The position numbers were made by a program, and so were the translations under genes. This document shows, piece by piece, positions 49,908-58,875 of a stretch of 64,000 bases of DNA. Source of the DNA: Allosalinactinospora lopnorensis (GTDB lineage: Bacteria > Actinomycetota > Actinomycetes > Streptosporangiales > Streptosporangiaceae); assembly GCF_000981225.1 (NCBI RefSeq), contig NZ_LAJC01000006.1:1-64000 (forward strand), read 5' to 3'. The notes under the pieces were generated by a model that did no database searches, was not told the DNA's origin, and saw only the letters and a list, made by a program, of their open reading frames with translations. The first letter of the stretch is position 1. Each line of letters opens with the position of its first letter.

Positions 49908-50761
49908 AAGCGTCCTCGATAGGTGAGGGCCCGGTCGACAACAAGATCACGATAGCGACTTCTTGTCATTGGTGCGGAAAAAGTACACATTTGTGTTGTT
50001 GCGGCTGGCGGCGTTCCTTATATCCCGCCGGCGTGATGACCTGGTTTCAGCCACCTCACCCTCGAGCATGTCGATGCCGGTGAGCGCGAAGCGGCTCCGG
50101 TCGGGGCGCGATCCCGCCGTTCTGGCTGGAGTGTTCTCCGACCTTGCTTGTCAGCTTGTGGCGGCCTGACAGGGCCGTACTACTCGTGGCGGTCGGGGGA
50201 TTTCCACATGGCGACTCCCCAGGGAGCCCGGCCGCCGGAGCAGCTCCTCTCGGTTCCCTGAACGACTCTGCCAGTTCGGCGCACACTCCGCACGACCCTG
50301 CTCCGCCATGCTGTTCCAAGCCGTCGTCGTAGCGCGGGGCGGGAGCGAACGAGTCGAGTTCAGGGACGTGGTCAGTATGCACTGAGTGCATTCATGCCTC
50401 CAACCGGTCACCGCGTTGCCGCACCAAGAAAGGGCGAAACGCTGGGTATGCTCCCCTGGTTGGTTGTTGAGGGGCCTTGAGTACGCCCTTGTGCTTGGGA
50501 GCCATGCAGTGGCCTCGTGAACGCTCGGCGACTCTGCTCCGTGAGGCGGTGCCGTGGCTAGCCTCCGCCAGGGAGGGACGTTATCACGTACACTCCCCTG
50601 ACCGACCCCACCGGCCCATGCGAACCCCTCGCCTCGCGGCTCCGCCCCCTGCGTTACGGCGGCGACAAAAGCGTGCCGTCGGCCCGCGGCGGCCTCGTGG
50701 ACGGGAAGCGGATGGCGGCCCCCTGCGCCTGGAAAGAGGGAGATATGGGTAGAGGCACGAC
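49908..50761. other. Intergenic region between cvnA and the L7/L12-like gene
   Basis: About 850 bases. A minus-strand frame at 50056-50391 has composition unlike its surroundings but no motif I recognise, so I do not call it a gene. The AT-richer stretch at 49930-50010 is a likely promoter area for the conservon. Confidence 0.45.
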
Positions 50762-51118
50762 ATGAGCCTGCTGCTGATGCTCTTGGCGCTGATCGGAGCC
50801 GTGGCCGTGCTCGGCCTCGGAGCCCTTGTGATGGACCGCCTGCGGCAGGGGAGCGGGCCGCGGCAGGTCGACTGGCCGCAGAGGCCCCCTCCGGCCACGG
50901 AGAACGGTCCGACACAGGTCGGCGGGTACACGCTGCTTTCGGGGGCGGTCGCCGAGGAACCGCCGCCTCTGCTCCCGGAGGCCACCGTCGCGCGCGTGCG
51001 CCAACTGGTCGCCGAGGGGCAGGAACTCGACGCGATTAGGTTCGTGCAGGCGCAGACCGGTGTGGACGTGCAGCGGGCCCGGGAGGTCGTGGCCTGGATC
51101 CGCGACGGGCGGCTCTGA
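50762..51118 (+). CDS. Membrane-anchored protein with a ribosomal L7/L12-like C-terminal domain
   Basis: The 118-aa protein begins with one membrane helix (residues 3-24), followed by a proline-rich linker. Its end (VRQLVAEGQELDAIRFVQAQ and VDVQRAREVVAWI) has the helix-strand-helix pattern of the L7/L12 C-terminal domain. It lacks the ribosome-binding N-terminal half of true L12, so it is not the ribosomal stalk protein. Such small proteins are frequent in actinobacteria; their role is not known. GGGAG lies about 20 bases before the start. Confidence 0.75.
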   Translation: MSLLLMLLALIGAVAVLGLGALVMDRLRQGSGPRQVDWPQRPPPATENGPTQVGGYTLLSGAVAEEPPPLLPEATVARVRQLVAEGQELDAIRFVQAQTGVDVQRAREVVAWIRDGRL

Positions 51119-51159
51119 ACCGGTTCCGGCAGCGGGAGCGCCCAGCCGTCGTGTGCGGT

Positions 51160-52560
51160 TCACGGCCGGGGGAGGACGTCCTGGAGTTCCGGGAACGCCT
51201 TCATGTACCCCCGCAGCAGAGTGCGTGCCGCTGTGACGGAGTCCACCAGGGGATGGGTGGCGAACGCGCGGAGGGCGGGCGTGCGGGACCCGGCGCGCAC
51301 CGCTTCGATCACATCCCGCTCCACCGACTTCACCGCGTGCACCAGCGCTGATCGGTGCCCGGTCAGCGGCCCCGCCGTGAGGGGGCGGGCTCCGCTCGCG
51401 TCGACCAGGCAGGGGACCTCCACGACCGCCTCGTCGTCGAGTCCGGGGATCGCGCCCCGGTTGCGCACGTCGAGGATCAGCCGGGAGGGCTCGTCGTGCG
51501 CGATGGCCCGCATGACGGCGAGCGCCACCTCCTCGTAGCCGCCGCCGTCGAGGTCCTTCTCGGCGCGCTGCACATCTCCCGCGACGCGCCGGTTGTCGGC
51601 CATGTAGCTCTGCTCCCGCTCCAGGCGGGCCCGCTCCCACAGGTCCAGGGCCCCGATCGGCCGTGCGGCGGCCTCCCGGTAGAAGGAGTCCTGCTGGGCG
51701 ACCAACTGCTCGCCGCGGGTCTGCCCGCCGCCGGCCACCGTTTCGGCGATTGCGCCGCGCGCCTCGCGCGCCATGTAGTAGTAGTGCAGGTACTCGTTGG
51801 GCAGGGCGCCGATCGCGCGTATCCACTCGGCGCCGAACAGTCGGCCTTCCTCGAACGAGGTCAGCGAGTTCTCATCGGTGAGCAGTTCCGGCAACCGGTC
51901 GCGGCCGTCGGCCCAGAGGCCGGTCAGCCACCCCAGATGGTTCAGTCCCGCGTATTCGAAGCGCGCGCCTGCCGGATCGGTGCCTAGGGCGCGCGCGGCC
52001 CGCCGCCCCAGACCGATGGGGGAATCACAGATTCCGATGACGCGGTCGCCGAGTACCGCTGACATCGCTTCGGTGACCAGTCCGGCCGGGTTGGTGAAGT
52101 TCACCACCCATGAGCCGGGGGCGTGCTCGGCGATCGTCCGTGCCAGGCACTTGGCGACCGGGAGGGTGCGCAGCCCGTAGCTGATCCCTCCGGCGCCGAC
52201 GGTCTCCTGGCCCAGCACGCCCGCGTCCAGCGCCACGCGCTCGTCCAGTACCCGGCCCTGCACACCGCCGACGCGGATCGCCGAGAAGACCATGGCGCAG
52301 CCGTGCAATGCCGCCTCAAGACTGCTCTCCACGCGCACCGCCAGCTTCGGTTCACCGTGCGCGGTGCGGTGCGCCTCGCGCTGCCGTGCCAGTACGGCGC
52401 CGATGGCGCGCAGCCGGCGGTCGTCGGTATCGAACAGCACCAGCTCGGAGATGACCGCGCCACCGCCTTCGGCTCTGTCCTCGCGCAGCGTATCGGCGAG
52501 CAGCGCCCGGTGCACCAGCGGGACCCGGAATCCGCCCCCGCCCAGGATCGTCAGCCGCAT
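51160..52560 (-). CDS. Family 4 glycoside hydrolase (6-phospho-beta-glucosidase type)
   Basis: I chose the ATG at 52560 (MRLTILGGGGF) with AAGGGGG upstream, which puts the NAD-binding glycine motif at the N-terminus; 466 aa. GH4 enzymes use NAD+ and a divalent metal in a redox elimination mechanism. Visible residues are NFTNPAGLVTEA, the metal-binding Cys in GICDSPIG, His in GLNHLGW, and the Tyr-rich YLHYYYM segment. The likely substrate is a 6-phospho-glycoside. It is divergent from a PfkB-type sugar kinase gene, which fits joint sugar metabolism. Confidence 0.9.
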   Translation of the reverse strand: MRLTILGGGGFRVPLVHRALLADTLREDRAEGGGAVISELVLFDTDDRRLRAIGAVLARQREAHRTAHGEPKLAVRVESSLEAALHGCAMVFSAIRVGGVQGRVLDERVALDAGVLGQETVGAGGISYGLRTLPVAKCLARTIAEHAPGSWVVNFTNPAGLVTEAMSAVLGDRVIGICDSPIGLGRRAARALGTDPAGARFEYAGLNHLGWLTGLWADGRDRLPELLTDENSLTSFEEGRLFGAEWIRAIGALPNEYLHYYYMAREARGAIAETVAGGGQTRGEQLVAQQDSFYREAAARPIGALDLWERARLEREQSYMADNRRVAGDVQRAEKDLDGGGYEEVALAVMRAIAHDEPSRLILDVRNRGAIPGLDDEAVVEVPCLVDASGARPLTAGPLTGHRSALVHAVKSVERDVIEAVRAGSRTPALRAFATHPLVDSVTAARTLLRGYMKAFPELQDVLPRP

Positions 52561-52707
52561 GGCCGCCCCCTTCCCGGTCGATCCCCGTGCAATCACCCTA
52601 GTGCGCGCGGTACGCCGGAAAGCGGTGCACGTCGGGACGCCTCATCACCGGCTTCTTTGCATACCCTGCACTTCTAAGACCGCTTTCGATCGGGGCAGGG
52701 GTTCGAC

Positions 52708-53868
52708 ATGACGACTCAGGCGCGCGCGGACGGGGAGGAGCACGAGGCGGAGCAGGGATACGACAAGCTGGAGTCCACTCCGCTGGTCGGTGAACCGCGC
52801 GATGTGCTCGCGGGTGCGCGGGAACCGGACAGCCCCGCTCTTGACCTCGTGCTCAGCGGCACGGTGTTCTTCGACATCGTTCTCACCGGACTGACCGCGC
52901 CACCCGCGTCGGGGACCGAGGTGCCGGCCGAGGGGATGGGGTCGTGCCCCGGAGGCGTGGCCAATCTCGCCGTCGCCGCGTCGCGGCTCGGGCTGCGCAC
53001 GGCGGTCTCCGCCGCGTTCGGCGAGGACGTCTACGGTGATTTCTCCTGGGAGACCCTTGAACGGCAGGAGATGGTGGACCTCTCGGCGTCCCGGCGTATT
53101 CCGGATTGGCACTCGCCGTTCACGGTCTCGCTCGCCTACCGGGGCGACCGCAGCCTGGTGACGCACGAGCACCCGTCGCCGATCCCGTTGTGGGAGATGG
53201 CGCGCGGACTGCCGCAGGCCCGCGCGGCGTTCGTGAGCCTGTGCCCCGACCGCGACCTGCCGGAATGGGCGCTCACGCAATCGGGCAACGGAGCGAAGCT
53301 CTTCGCCGACGTCGGCTGGGACGAGAGCCAGACGTGGTGCGATTCGGTCCTGGAGCAGTTGGAACACTGCCACGCCTTCGTGCCCAACGCCATTGAGGCC
53401 ATGTCCTACACGCGGACGGGGAGCCCGGCGTCGGCGCTGGCGCGGCTCATGGACTACGTGCCGGTGGCGGTGGTTACCGACGGCCCGCGCGGCGCGCTCG
53501 CCACCGACCAGCTCACCAACGAGAGCGCCGAGGTCGAAGGGCTCGTCATGGAGGCCATCGACACGACAGGGGCGGGCGACGTGTTCGGTGCCGGTTTCAT
53601 CGTCGGGACGCTCGCCGGATGGCCGCTGGAGCAGCGGCTGCGGTTCGCCAACCTGGCAGCGGCACTGTCTGTGCAGCACACCGGTGGTTCACTGTCGGCC
53701 CCGGGGTGGGCGGACATCGCCGCTTGGTGGGTGCGTGCCCACACCGGGCAGAGCGAGTCCGAACGGCGGCTGGCCCGGGACTATGCGTTCCTCTCCGAAC
53801 TCGTGCCCATGCCGTGGCTGCCCACCGAGCAGCGGCGGGCTAGCGCGACGATCGGGCTGCGGCACTAG
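52708..53868 (+). CDS. PfkB-family carbohydrate kinase
   Basis: The 386-aa protein has a poorly conserved N-terminal 45 residues and then the ribokinase fold. The substrate loop is CPGGVANLAVAASRLG and the family signature is DTTGAGDVFGAGFI, with the catalytic Asp. VVTDGPRGA precedes it as the strand before the signature. It phosphorylates a sugar or nucleoside with ATP; the substrate is not determined by sequence alone. It lies 147 bases from the divergent GH4 gene and is followed by a hairpin. Confidence 0.88.
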   Translation: MTTQARADGEEHEAEQGYDKLESTPLVGEPRDVLAGAREPDSPALDLVLSGTVFFDIVLTGLTAPPASGTEVPAEGMGSCPGGVANLAVAASRLGLRTAVSAAFGEDVYGDFSWETLERQEMVDLSASRRIPDWHSPFTVSLAYRGDRSLVTHEHPSPIPLWEMARGLPQARAAFVSLCPDRDLPEWALTQSGNGAKLFADVGWDESQTWCDSVLEQLEHCHAFVPNAIEAMSYTRTGSPASALARLMDYVPVAVVTDGPRGALATDQLTNESAEVEGLVMEAIDTTGAGDVFGAGFIVGTLAGWPLEQRLRFANLAAALSVQHTGGSLSAPGWADIAAWWVRAHTGQSESERRLARDYAFLSELVPMPWLPTEQRRASATIGLRH

Positions 53869-53881
53869 CCGACCCGGTACG

Positions 53882-53903
53882 GCCCCGGCGGTCCCGCCGG
53901 GGC
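53882..53903. terminator. Hairpin terminator after the PfkB kinase
   Basis: A 9-bp stem GCCCCGGCG with its inverse at 53895-53903 closes a 4-base loop, 14 bases after the stop. The small membrane-protein gene converges from the right, so it may serve both. Confidence 0.7.
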
Positions 53904-53915
53904 GGCGGAGTCCGG

Positions 53916-54068
53916 TCAGGAGCGCTGTCTCTTCAGCCACCCCCAGACGGCCGTGGCGAGGAACAGGATCACACCGATGACTGTGAGCCAGAACAGGCCC
54001 TCGACGATGATGCCCAGTACGGCCAGAACCAGCCAGAGCACCAGCAGGAACAGGATGAACCCGAGCAT
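53916..54068 (-). CDS. Small hydrophobic membrane protein (50 aa)
   Basis: The frame encodes MLGFILFLLVLWLVLAVLGI followed by a second helix (EGLFWLTVIGVILFLATAVWG) and a basic end (LKRQRS): two short membrane helices, with a positive tail for orientation. GGAAGGAG is positioned about 6 bases before the ATG. Proteins with this exact style are widespread in actinobacteria and have no known function. The frame is too short for the usual gene-length cutoff. Confidence 0.75.
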   Translation of the reverse strand: MLGFILFLLVLWLVLAVLGIIVEGLFWLTVIGVILFLATAVWGWLKRQRS

Positions 54069-54161
54069 GGCGACTCCTTCCGGTGGTGGAGGACATGCTC
54101 TGGGAGGGCATACCCTCCCGTTGACCGCGGTATGCGACCGGCAGGAGGGGCACGGCGCCGG

Positions 54162-54251
54162 CTAGAGCCGCTGCTTCGCCGCGTTCGTCAAGCGGCTGAC
54201 CAGCATGAAGGAGCCGATGCTGACGGCCGCGACCACGGCGAGTCCGAACAT
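54162..54251 (-). CDS. Possible 29-aa membrane peptide downstream of the BCCT transporter
   Basis: The frame encodes MFGLAVVAAVSIGSFMLVSR followed by a basic end (LTNAAKQRL), one possible membrane helix. It begins 38 bases after the BCCT stop on the same strand, with AAGGG close to the ATG and GGAGG further upstream. Some transporters have small accessory subunits of this size, but nothing here proves that it is translated. Confidence 0.35.
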   Translation of the reverse strand: MFGLAVVAAVSIGSFMLVSRLTNAAKQRL

Positions 54252-54289
54252 GCCCTTGTCGACTTCCTCCCCACGGCTGAAGCCGGCGG

Positions 54290-56098
54290 TCAGCCGTTCG
54301 CGGCAGCGCTGTCCGAGCTCCGGTCGCCCGCCCCGTTGCCGTTAGGCGCACTGCGGCCGTTGACGGAGGTCCCGGTGAGCCTGCTCTCGGTGCCGCCGTC
54401 CGGATCCCCTGACTCGTCCGCCGGCGATATCTCCAGTTGGAAGTCACCGTCGTGGTCCTGGGCCCCCGCGATGACCGCTGCCGTGACGATCTCCTCGCCC
54501 TTGGCCGAACGCAGCACCGTCGGGTCGCGCCTGAGGTCGCGCACCAGGGCCGCGCAGAGCAGCATGATGATGATCGCGAAGGGGGCCGCCACGATGATCG
54601 TGAGGTTCTGCAGTCCGGTGAGCGCGTCGGTCCCGCCGATCAGCATCATGACGGCCGCCACACCGCCCATCATCACCCCCCAGAAGACCGTGATCGGCCG
54701 ATTGGGCTCGATGGCGCCGTGCTGCGACATGGTCCCCATGATGATGGACGCGGAGTCGGCGCCGGTGATGAAGAAGATCCCGATGAGCACCATCACCGCC
54801 AGGGTCACGAACGTGGTGGCCGGGAACTGCTGCAGTACGGCGAACAGTTGCGCCTCGGCCTCGCCGCCACCGGCGGCGGAGATGGCGTGGCCGCCCTGTT
54901 CGAGCCTGAGTGCCGAGCCGCCCATGACACAGAACCAGACCAGGCTGAGCGTGCTCGGAACCAGGATGACGCCGCCGATGAACTGGCGGATCGTCCGGCC
55001 GCGGCTGATGCGCGCGATGAACATGCCGACGAACGGGGACCAGGAGATCCACCAGGCCCAGTAGAAGACCGTCCAGGCCGACAGCCATTCCTCGGTGTCG
55101 GCGCCGCCGAGGCCGGCGGTGCGGGACGACATGGCGAACAGGTGGTTGAAGTAGCCGCCGAGAGCGGTCGGGATCAGGTTGAGGACGAAGACGGTGGATC
55201 CCATGGTGAGCAGGAAGACCAGAAGGGCGAAGGCGAGAGCCAGGTTGGTGGTGGACAGCCATTTGATGCCCTTGGCCACGCCCGAGACCGCCGATAGCAG
55301 GAAGCAGAACATCAGCGTGCCGATGATGCTGAGCAGCACCGGGTTGCTGGTGCCGCCGATCCAGCCCAGTTCCTGGAGGCCGCCGGCGATCTGCAGGGTG
55401 CCCAGGCCCAGCGATGCCGCGGTGCCGAAGAGTGTGGCGAACAGCGCGAAGACGTCGATGACGCATCCGGCGACGCCGTTGGCGTGCCGCTCACCAATCA
55501 ACGGGGTGAAGGCGGCGCTGATGAGCTGGCCGCGACCGCGGCGGAAGGTGCCGTAGGCGATGGCCAGGCCGACGATGGCGTAGATGGACCATGGGTGCAG
55601 CGTCCAGTGGAAGAGCGTCGTCGCCATGGCGTGCTCGACGCTCCCTCCCGCGGTTCCCGGAGGAGACTCGGTGAAATGCGAGACGGGTTCGCCGACCCCG
55701 TAGAAGACCAGGCCGATCCCCATGCCGGCACCGAACATCATGGCGATCCACGACAGGGAGTTGAACTCCGGCTCCTCGTCGTCGCGTCCCAGCCTGATGC
55801 CGCCGTACCTGCTGAAGGCGAGCCAGAGGGCGAACACAACGAAGCCGGACGCGGCCAGGACGAACGCCCAGCCACCGTTGTGGATGAGCACCGCCAGCGC
55901 ACCGGCGGAGATGTCACTGAGCGAGTCGCGGCGGAGTGCGCCCCATAGCAGGAAGGCGATTCCGAGAACCGCCGCGGTTCCGAAGACGGTGCGGTTGGTC
56001 TTGGGTGCACGGTCCGCTTTGGACGTCTCGGGAGGTTCCCAGAGCAGGTCCTCGGTGCTGATCTCGCCGTTGTTGGAGTTGCCGTTGTCTACCGCCAC
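54290..56098 (-). CDS. BCCT-family betaine/choline/carnitine transporter
   Basis: The 602-aa protein has about 12 membrane helices between residues 40 and 525. The BCCT signature is present: MFGAGMGIGLVFYGVGEP in the substrate helix and YWAWWISWSPFVGMFIARIS with the aromatic box. The glycine-rich GMGIGL is the form found in sodium-coupled betaine transporters such as BetP. A long acidic C-terminal tail (about 75 residues, rich in S, G, D and N) follows, where osmotic sensing may reside. The start is GTG at 56098. It probably imports glycine betaine or a related solute under osmotic stress. Confidence 0.92.
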   Translation of the reverse strand: MAVDNGNSNNGEISTEDLLWEPPETSKADRAPKTNRTVFGTAAVLGIAFLLWGALRRDSLSDISAGALAVLIHNGGWAFVLAASGFVVFALWLAFSRYGGIRLGRDDEEPEFNSLSWIAMMFGAGMGIGLVFYGVGEPVSHFTESPPGTAGGSVEHAMATTLFHWTLHPWSIYAIVGLAIAYGTFRRGRGQLISAAFTPLIGERHANGVAGCVIDVFALFATLFGTAASLGLGTLQIAGGLQELGWIGGTSNPVLLSIIGTLMFCFLLSAVSGVAKGIKWLSTTNLALAFALLVFLLTMGSTVFVLNLIPTALGGYFNHLFAMSSRTAGLGGADTEEWLSAWTVFYWAWWISWSPFVGMFIARISRGRTIRQFIGGVILVPSTLSLVWFCVMGGSALRLEQGGHAISAAGGGEAEAQLFAVLQQFPATTFVTLAVMVLIGIFFITGADSASIIMGTMSQHGAIEPNRPITVFWGVMMGGVAAVMMLIGGTDALTGLQNLTIIVAAPFAIIIMLLCAALVRDLRRDPTVLRSAKGEEIVTAAVIAGAQDHDGDFQLEISPADESGDPDGGTESRLTGTSVNGRSAPNGNGAGDRSSDSAAANG

Positions 56099-56356
56099 AG
56101 TTTTCCACGCCCCGTTTTCAGGCGCGCCTCCTCCTTACTCTGCTCTCCGGTTGTGGGGCAGGGGCGAACAGAGCGCCGTTTCGTTTCGGGGTGCGGCGAT
56201 GAACGCGTGCGCTCGCCTGCTCCGGACGCGGCGGAAACCGCGGCCTCCGGCGGGCGTCCGGCCGGACCCCTGATCAGGGCAGACCAATGGGTCCGGAGCA
56301 GCGCTGCGGGCATCTCCAAGGCTAAGGGGTCGCAGATGGACAGGCAGATCGCGGGG

Positions 56357-57202
56357 TTACCCGGGCGAGCACGGCCAGGATCCGTCGACCACGGTCCCGT
56401 GACCGGGTTTCTGCCTGTCGAGCCACTCCTGGCGGTTCCGGGCATAGGCCAGCGCCCATTCCACCTGGCGGTCGTGCAGTTCGGACAGGGCCAGCCCGGC
56501 GATGCCGGGGTGGCGCGCGCCGATCTCCCGCGCCAGCGCCAGGCACGCGGTCGCGTCGCCGTGCGCGGTGTGGGCGCCGGTCAGTTCGACTCCGTAGAAA
56601 TCGCACATCGCCGCGAGGTTGCGAGGACCCCTCCGGTAGGGATCGATCCCGCGGTCGATGACCAGAGGGTCGATAACGGGGCTCGGCAGCCCGGACAGCC
56701 ACTCGGTCAACGGTTTCATTCCGTGCCGCCGCAGTTCCGCCGAGAGGACGCCGAGATCGAAGGGCGCGTTGAAGATGACCAGCCCGTCTCCGGCGAGCAG
56801 GTGGCCGGTGAGGGTCTCGGTGATCTCCTGCAGCGCCTCCTCAACGGGGATCCCCTCGGAGCGGGCGTACTCGTTGCTGATCCCGTGGACGCTGATGGCC
56901 TCGGCCGGGATCTCGCGCTCGCCCGGATCGACGAGCCAGGTACGGGCGGTGCCCGAGGCGTCCACGAGGGCCGCCGAAACGAGGAACGCCTCGGACGGGT
57001 CGTTCGACGAGGTCTCGCAGTCGTACCCGAAGAGGGGCCGGGTGTGCCAGCCGGGGTGGTCACCGCGTGGCGGGGGAGCCGGGCGGGGTTCGTGTTCGGA
57101 GCAGTAGGTGCGCCAGCGCCCGTCCTCCTTGAGCACCGCGCCGGTCCTGACGGCAACGTCGGCACCGCAGGTGGTGCAGGTTCCGGGATAGCGATTGCGC
57201 AT
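56357..57202 (-). CDS. DnaQ-like 3'-5' exonuclease with an N-terminal zinc-ribbon-like segment
   Basis: The 281-aa protein has the DEDDh exonuclease motifs: Exo I FGYDCETSSNDP (D-x-E), Exo II FNAPFDLGVL, and Exo III AHTAHGDATACLAL with the catalytic His and Asp. The first 40 residues contain CTTCGAD and YCSEHEP, a possible zinc site. Such proteins degrade single-stranded DNA or RNA ends. This one is separate from the polymerase III epsilon subunit, which is usually shorter and lacks the N-terminal cysteines. Confidence 0.87.
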   Translation of the reverse strand: MRNRYPGTCTTCGADVAVRTGAVLKEDGRWRTYCSEHEPRPAPPPRGDHPGWHTRPLFGYDCETSSNDPSEAFLVSAALVDASGTARTWLVDPGEREIPAEAISVHGISNEYARSEGIPVEEALQEITETLTGHLLAGDGLVIFNAPFDLGVLSAELRRHGMKPLTEWLSGLPSPVIDPLVIDRGIDPYRRGPRNLAAMCDFYGVELTGAHTAHGDATACLALAREIGARHPGIAGLALSELHDRQVEWALAYARNRQEWLDRQKPGHGTVVDGSWPCSPG

Positions 57203-57540
57203 GGGCGCGCCCCCTGTATCTCCTCGCTCGCGGTAATCATAGGTGTGGCCTGTGACAGTACAGGCGCGTACCGCTTACAACGTCGCCCACGGCGTGATGG
57301 TGCCGGCCGCGCACCAGGGCGAACCGTGCTGTCACCGATTCCTCCCGGAGGATGGCCCGGCCTTTAGGCCGGGGAGGAAGTCAAGGCACGAAGTCGGCTC
57401 TCCGCCCCTGACATGGGATATGGTGCACTCGGGTAGACCCCCCTAACGCGCGAGTTAGTGCGCGAAGGGAAGCGAGGGGAAAGCCGAGGTAAGGCGCCTG
57501 CTTCCCGCCGGACGTTGCCGGTCGTAGCGAAGGGGAGAAC
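57203..57540. other. Intergenic region with an IS200/IS605 end-like hairpin
   Basis: No gene is seen. The region holds the stem-loop at 57356-57384 listed separately and a small inverted repeat CCTGT/ACAGG at 57249-57264. A plus-strand frame crossing it (57243-57446) has no recognisable similarity to a transposase. Confidence 0.45.
57356..57384 (+). mobile_element. Solo right-end-like element of the IS200/IS605 type
   Basis: CCCGGCC-TTTA-GGCCGGG forms a 7-bp stem with a TTTA loop and is followed by GAGGAAGTCAA. A stem-loop of this kind directly before a TCAA or TCAC cleavage site is the usual right end of IS200/IS605 elements and the 3' end of their TnpB guide RNA. No transposase or left end is seen within 3 kb, so it would be a relic or a non-autonomous copy. 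Confidence 0.5.
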
Positions 57541-57762
57541 ATGAGCCTGGACGAAGCGGCACGTCAACTCGAAGCCGCCATCCACGACGCGCGCGTGTCG
57601 TTCGACTGCATCGCGCTGGAGGAGCTCGAGAGGGCGCACACCAACGCGATAACCGCACGGGCGTCGGTCGACGCGGCGGAGTACGCGATCCGTGTGGAGT
57701 TGGAGCGGCGGCGGGAGGAGACCGAAACGGCAGAGGAAGAAGAGGAGGAGTCGCGGGGGTAA
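57541..57762 (+). CDS. Small coiled-coil protein of unknown function (73 aa)
   Basis: The protein is predicted to be almost fully helical and highly charged, with a run of acidic residues near the end (ETETAEEEEEESRG). GAAGGGGAG lies 4 bases before the ATG, which supports it as a real gene. No family is recognised. It is on the same strand as, and 154 bases before, another small unknown gene. Confidence 0.7.
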   Translation: MSLDEAARQLEAAIHDARVSFDCIALEELERAHTNAITARASVDAAEYAIRVELERRREETETAEEEEEESRG

Positions 57763-57916
57763 CCTCCCTGTCCTCCTGAGTGAGGGCGGTTCCTCTCTGC
57801 CGTGCGGGTGGAGGCCGCGGTTTCGGTGGGTTCCCGCTTCGCGGTGCTGCGCCGGACGGCGGTACCCCGCAGATCGGTATCGAACTCGCGTTCTAGAGGC
57901 GGGGTATCCTGGAAGC

Positions 57917-58294
57917 ATGTCAGAACAGCAGCTGCCCGCGGCGTGGCCGGCCGGTGTGCACCCGCCCGGTTCGGAGTCCTTCGAGCGGACCGCGGTGGGC
58001 TGGCTGCTCGACCACGTCCCGGCGGACTACCGGATGCACGGCGTGCTGAGCCGGCATCCGGTCGCGCTCTCGCGACTGGCCCGCCAGCACGTCGCCTCCT
58101 CCCTGGAGGGAGCGCGCCAGGGGTACCGCACCGCGCGGGTCGAACTCCGCGACGTTCTGCCCCCACACGCCATTGACCAGGTCATGGATGCCTATCTGAC
58201 CGAGGGGCGGCGTATGGCGTCGGTCCTGCGCGCCGTCGAGGCCCTCGACGACGCATTGCGCGCCGCGGCCGCCCAGCAGGCCGGCGGTGTCTGA
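57917..58294 (+). CDS. Hypothetical protein (125 aa)
   Basis: The ATG at 57917 has GGAAG closely upstream; an earlier open frame from 57692 lacks a site and is low-complexity. The protein is mostly helical, with conserved-looking parts such as RTAVGWLLDHVPADYRMHGVLSRHP and residues ending in EALDDALRAAAAQQ. No family is recognised. It ends 5 bases before the convergent cupin-like gene. Confidence 0.72.
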   Translation: MSEQQLPAAWPAGVHPPGSESFERTAVGWLLDHVPADYRMHGVLSRHPVALSRLARQHVASSLEGARQGYRTARVELRDVLPPHAIDQVMDAYLTEGRRMASVLRAVEALDDALRAAAAQQAGGV

Positions 58295-58299
58295 GGTCC

Positions 58300-58875
58300 T
58301 CACCCGGCGACGCGGACCACCACAGCGGTCTCGGTGCCGGTGTTGACGAGCCGGTGCCGGTCGCCGGCGGCGAGCACGCGGGCGCGGTCGGTGTCGAGCT
58401 CCTGGACCGCCAGCATCTCGCCGTCCGGGGCGGACGTCACCATGTGCGCCCGGCCGTGCGCCAGGTAGAGCACGCCTGATCCGGAGGCCGCGCCGCCGAG
58501 TGCGGGAAGCGCGACGAACTCGTTCGGCTCCAGCGCCACAGCGGCGATCCGCATGCGTCCGGTCGCCCGGCGGCGGGCGGGGCGCGGAGCGGGCTGCCAG
58601 TGGCCGCGGCGGCGGGGCCAGAACGCCGGGCGGGCCAGGACAGCGGACGCCTCGCGCGCGGTGGCGGTGAACTGCCCGACCGTGGGCGTGCCGCGGGCCG
58701 CCAGATGGGCGTAGCCGGTGGGCTGGCCGGCGAGCGCGATATCGCCGATTCCCTCGGGGAACGGCGGCGCGGCGGTGGGAGCGGGATCCTGGGCGGGAAC
58801 GTCCGCCCAGGGGTACTCCGTCCAGGGCGTGGCACGGAGGCGTGGGCGGGTGGAGGTCGAGACGTCGTGCGGCAT
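58300..58875 (-). CDS. Cupin-like protein of unknown function
   Basis: I chose the ATG at 58875 because AAGGA lies 9 bases upstream; 191 aa. The C-terminal third (VALEPNEFVALPALGG, GVLYLAHGRAHMVTS, VLAAGDRHRLVNTGTETAVV) has the strand-turn pattern of a cupin barrel. The metal-binding His of the first motif is not clearly kept. The N-terminal half is proline- and arginine-rich. It could be a non-enzymatic cupin or sensor. No substrate can be proposed. Confidence 0.6.
   Translation of the reverse strand: MPHDVSTSTRPRLRATPWTEYPWADVPAQDPAPTAAPPFPEGIGDIALAGQPTGYAHLAARGTPTVGQFTATAREASAVLARPAFWPRRRGHWQPAPRPARRRATGRMRIAAVALEPNEFVALPALGGAASGSGVLYLAHGRAHMVTSAPDGEMLAVQELDTDRARVLAAGDRHRLVNTGTETAVVVRVAG

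Noticed and set aside
50056-50391. Minus-strand frame of 111 codons in the gap left of the L7/L12-like gene
   Set aside because: Its composition is somewhat protein-like at the start, but there is no clear ribosome site, family motif or homologue that I recognise.
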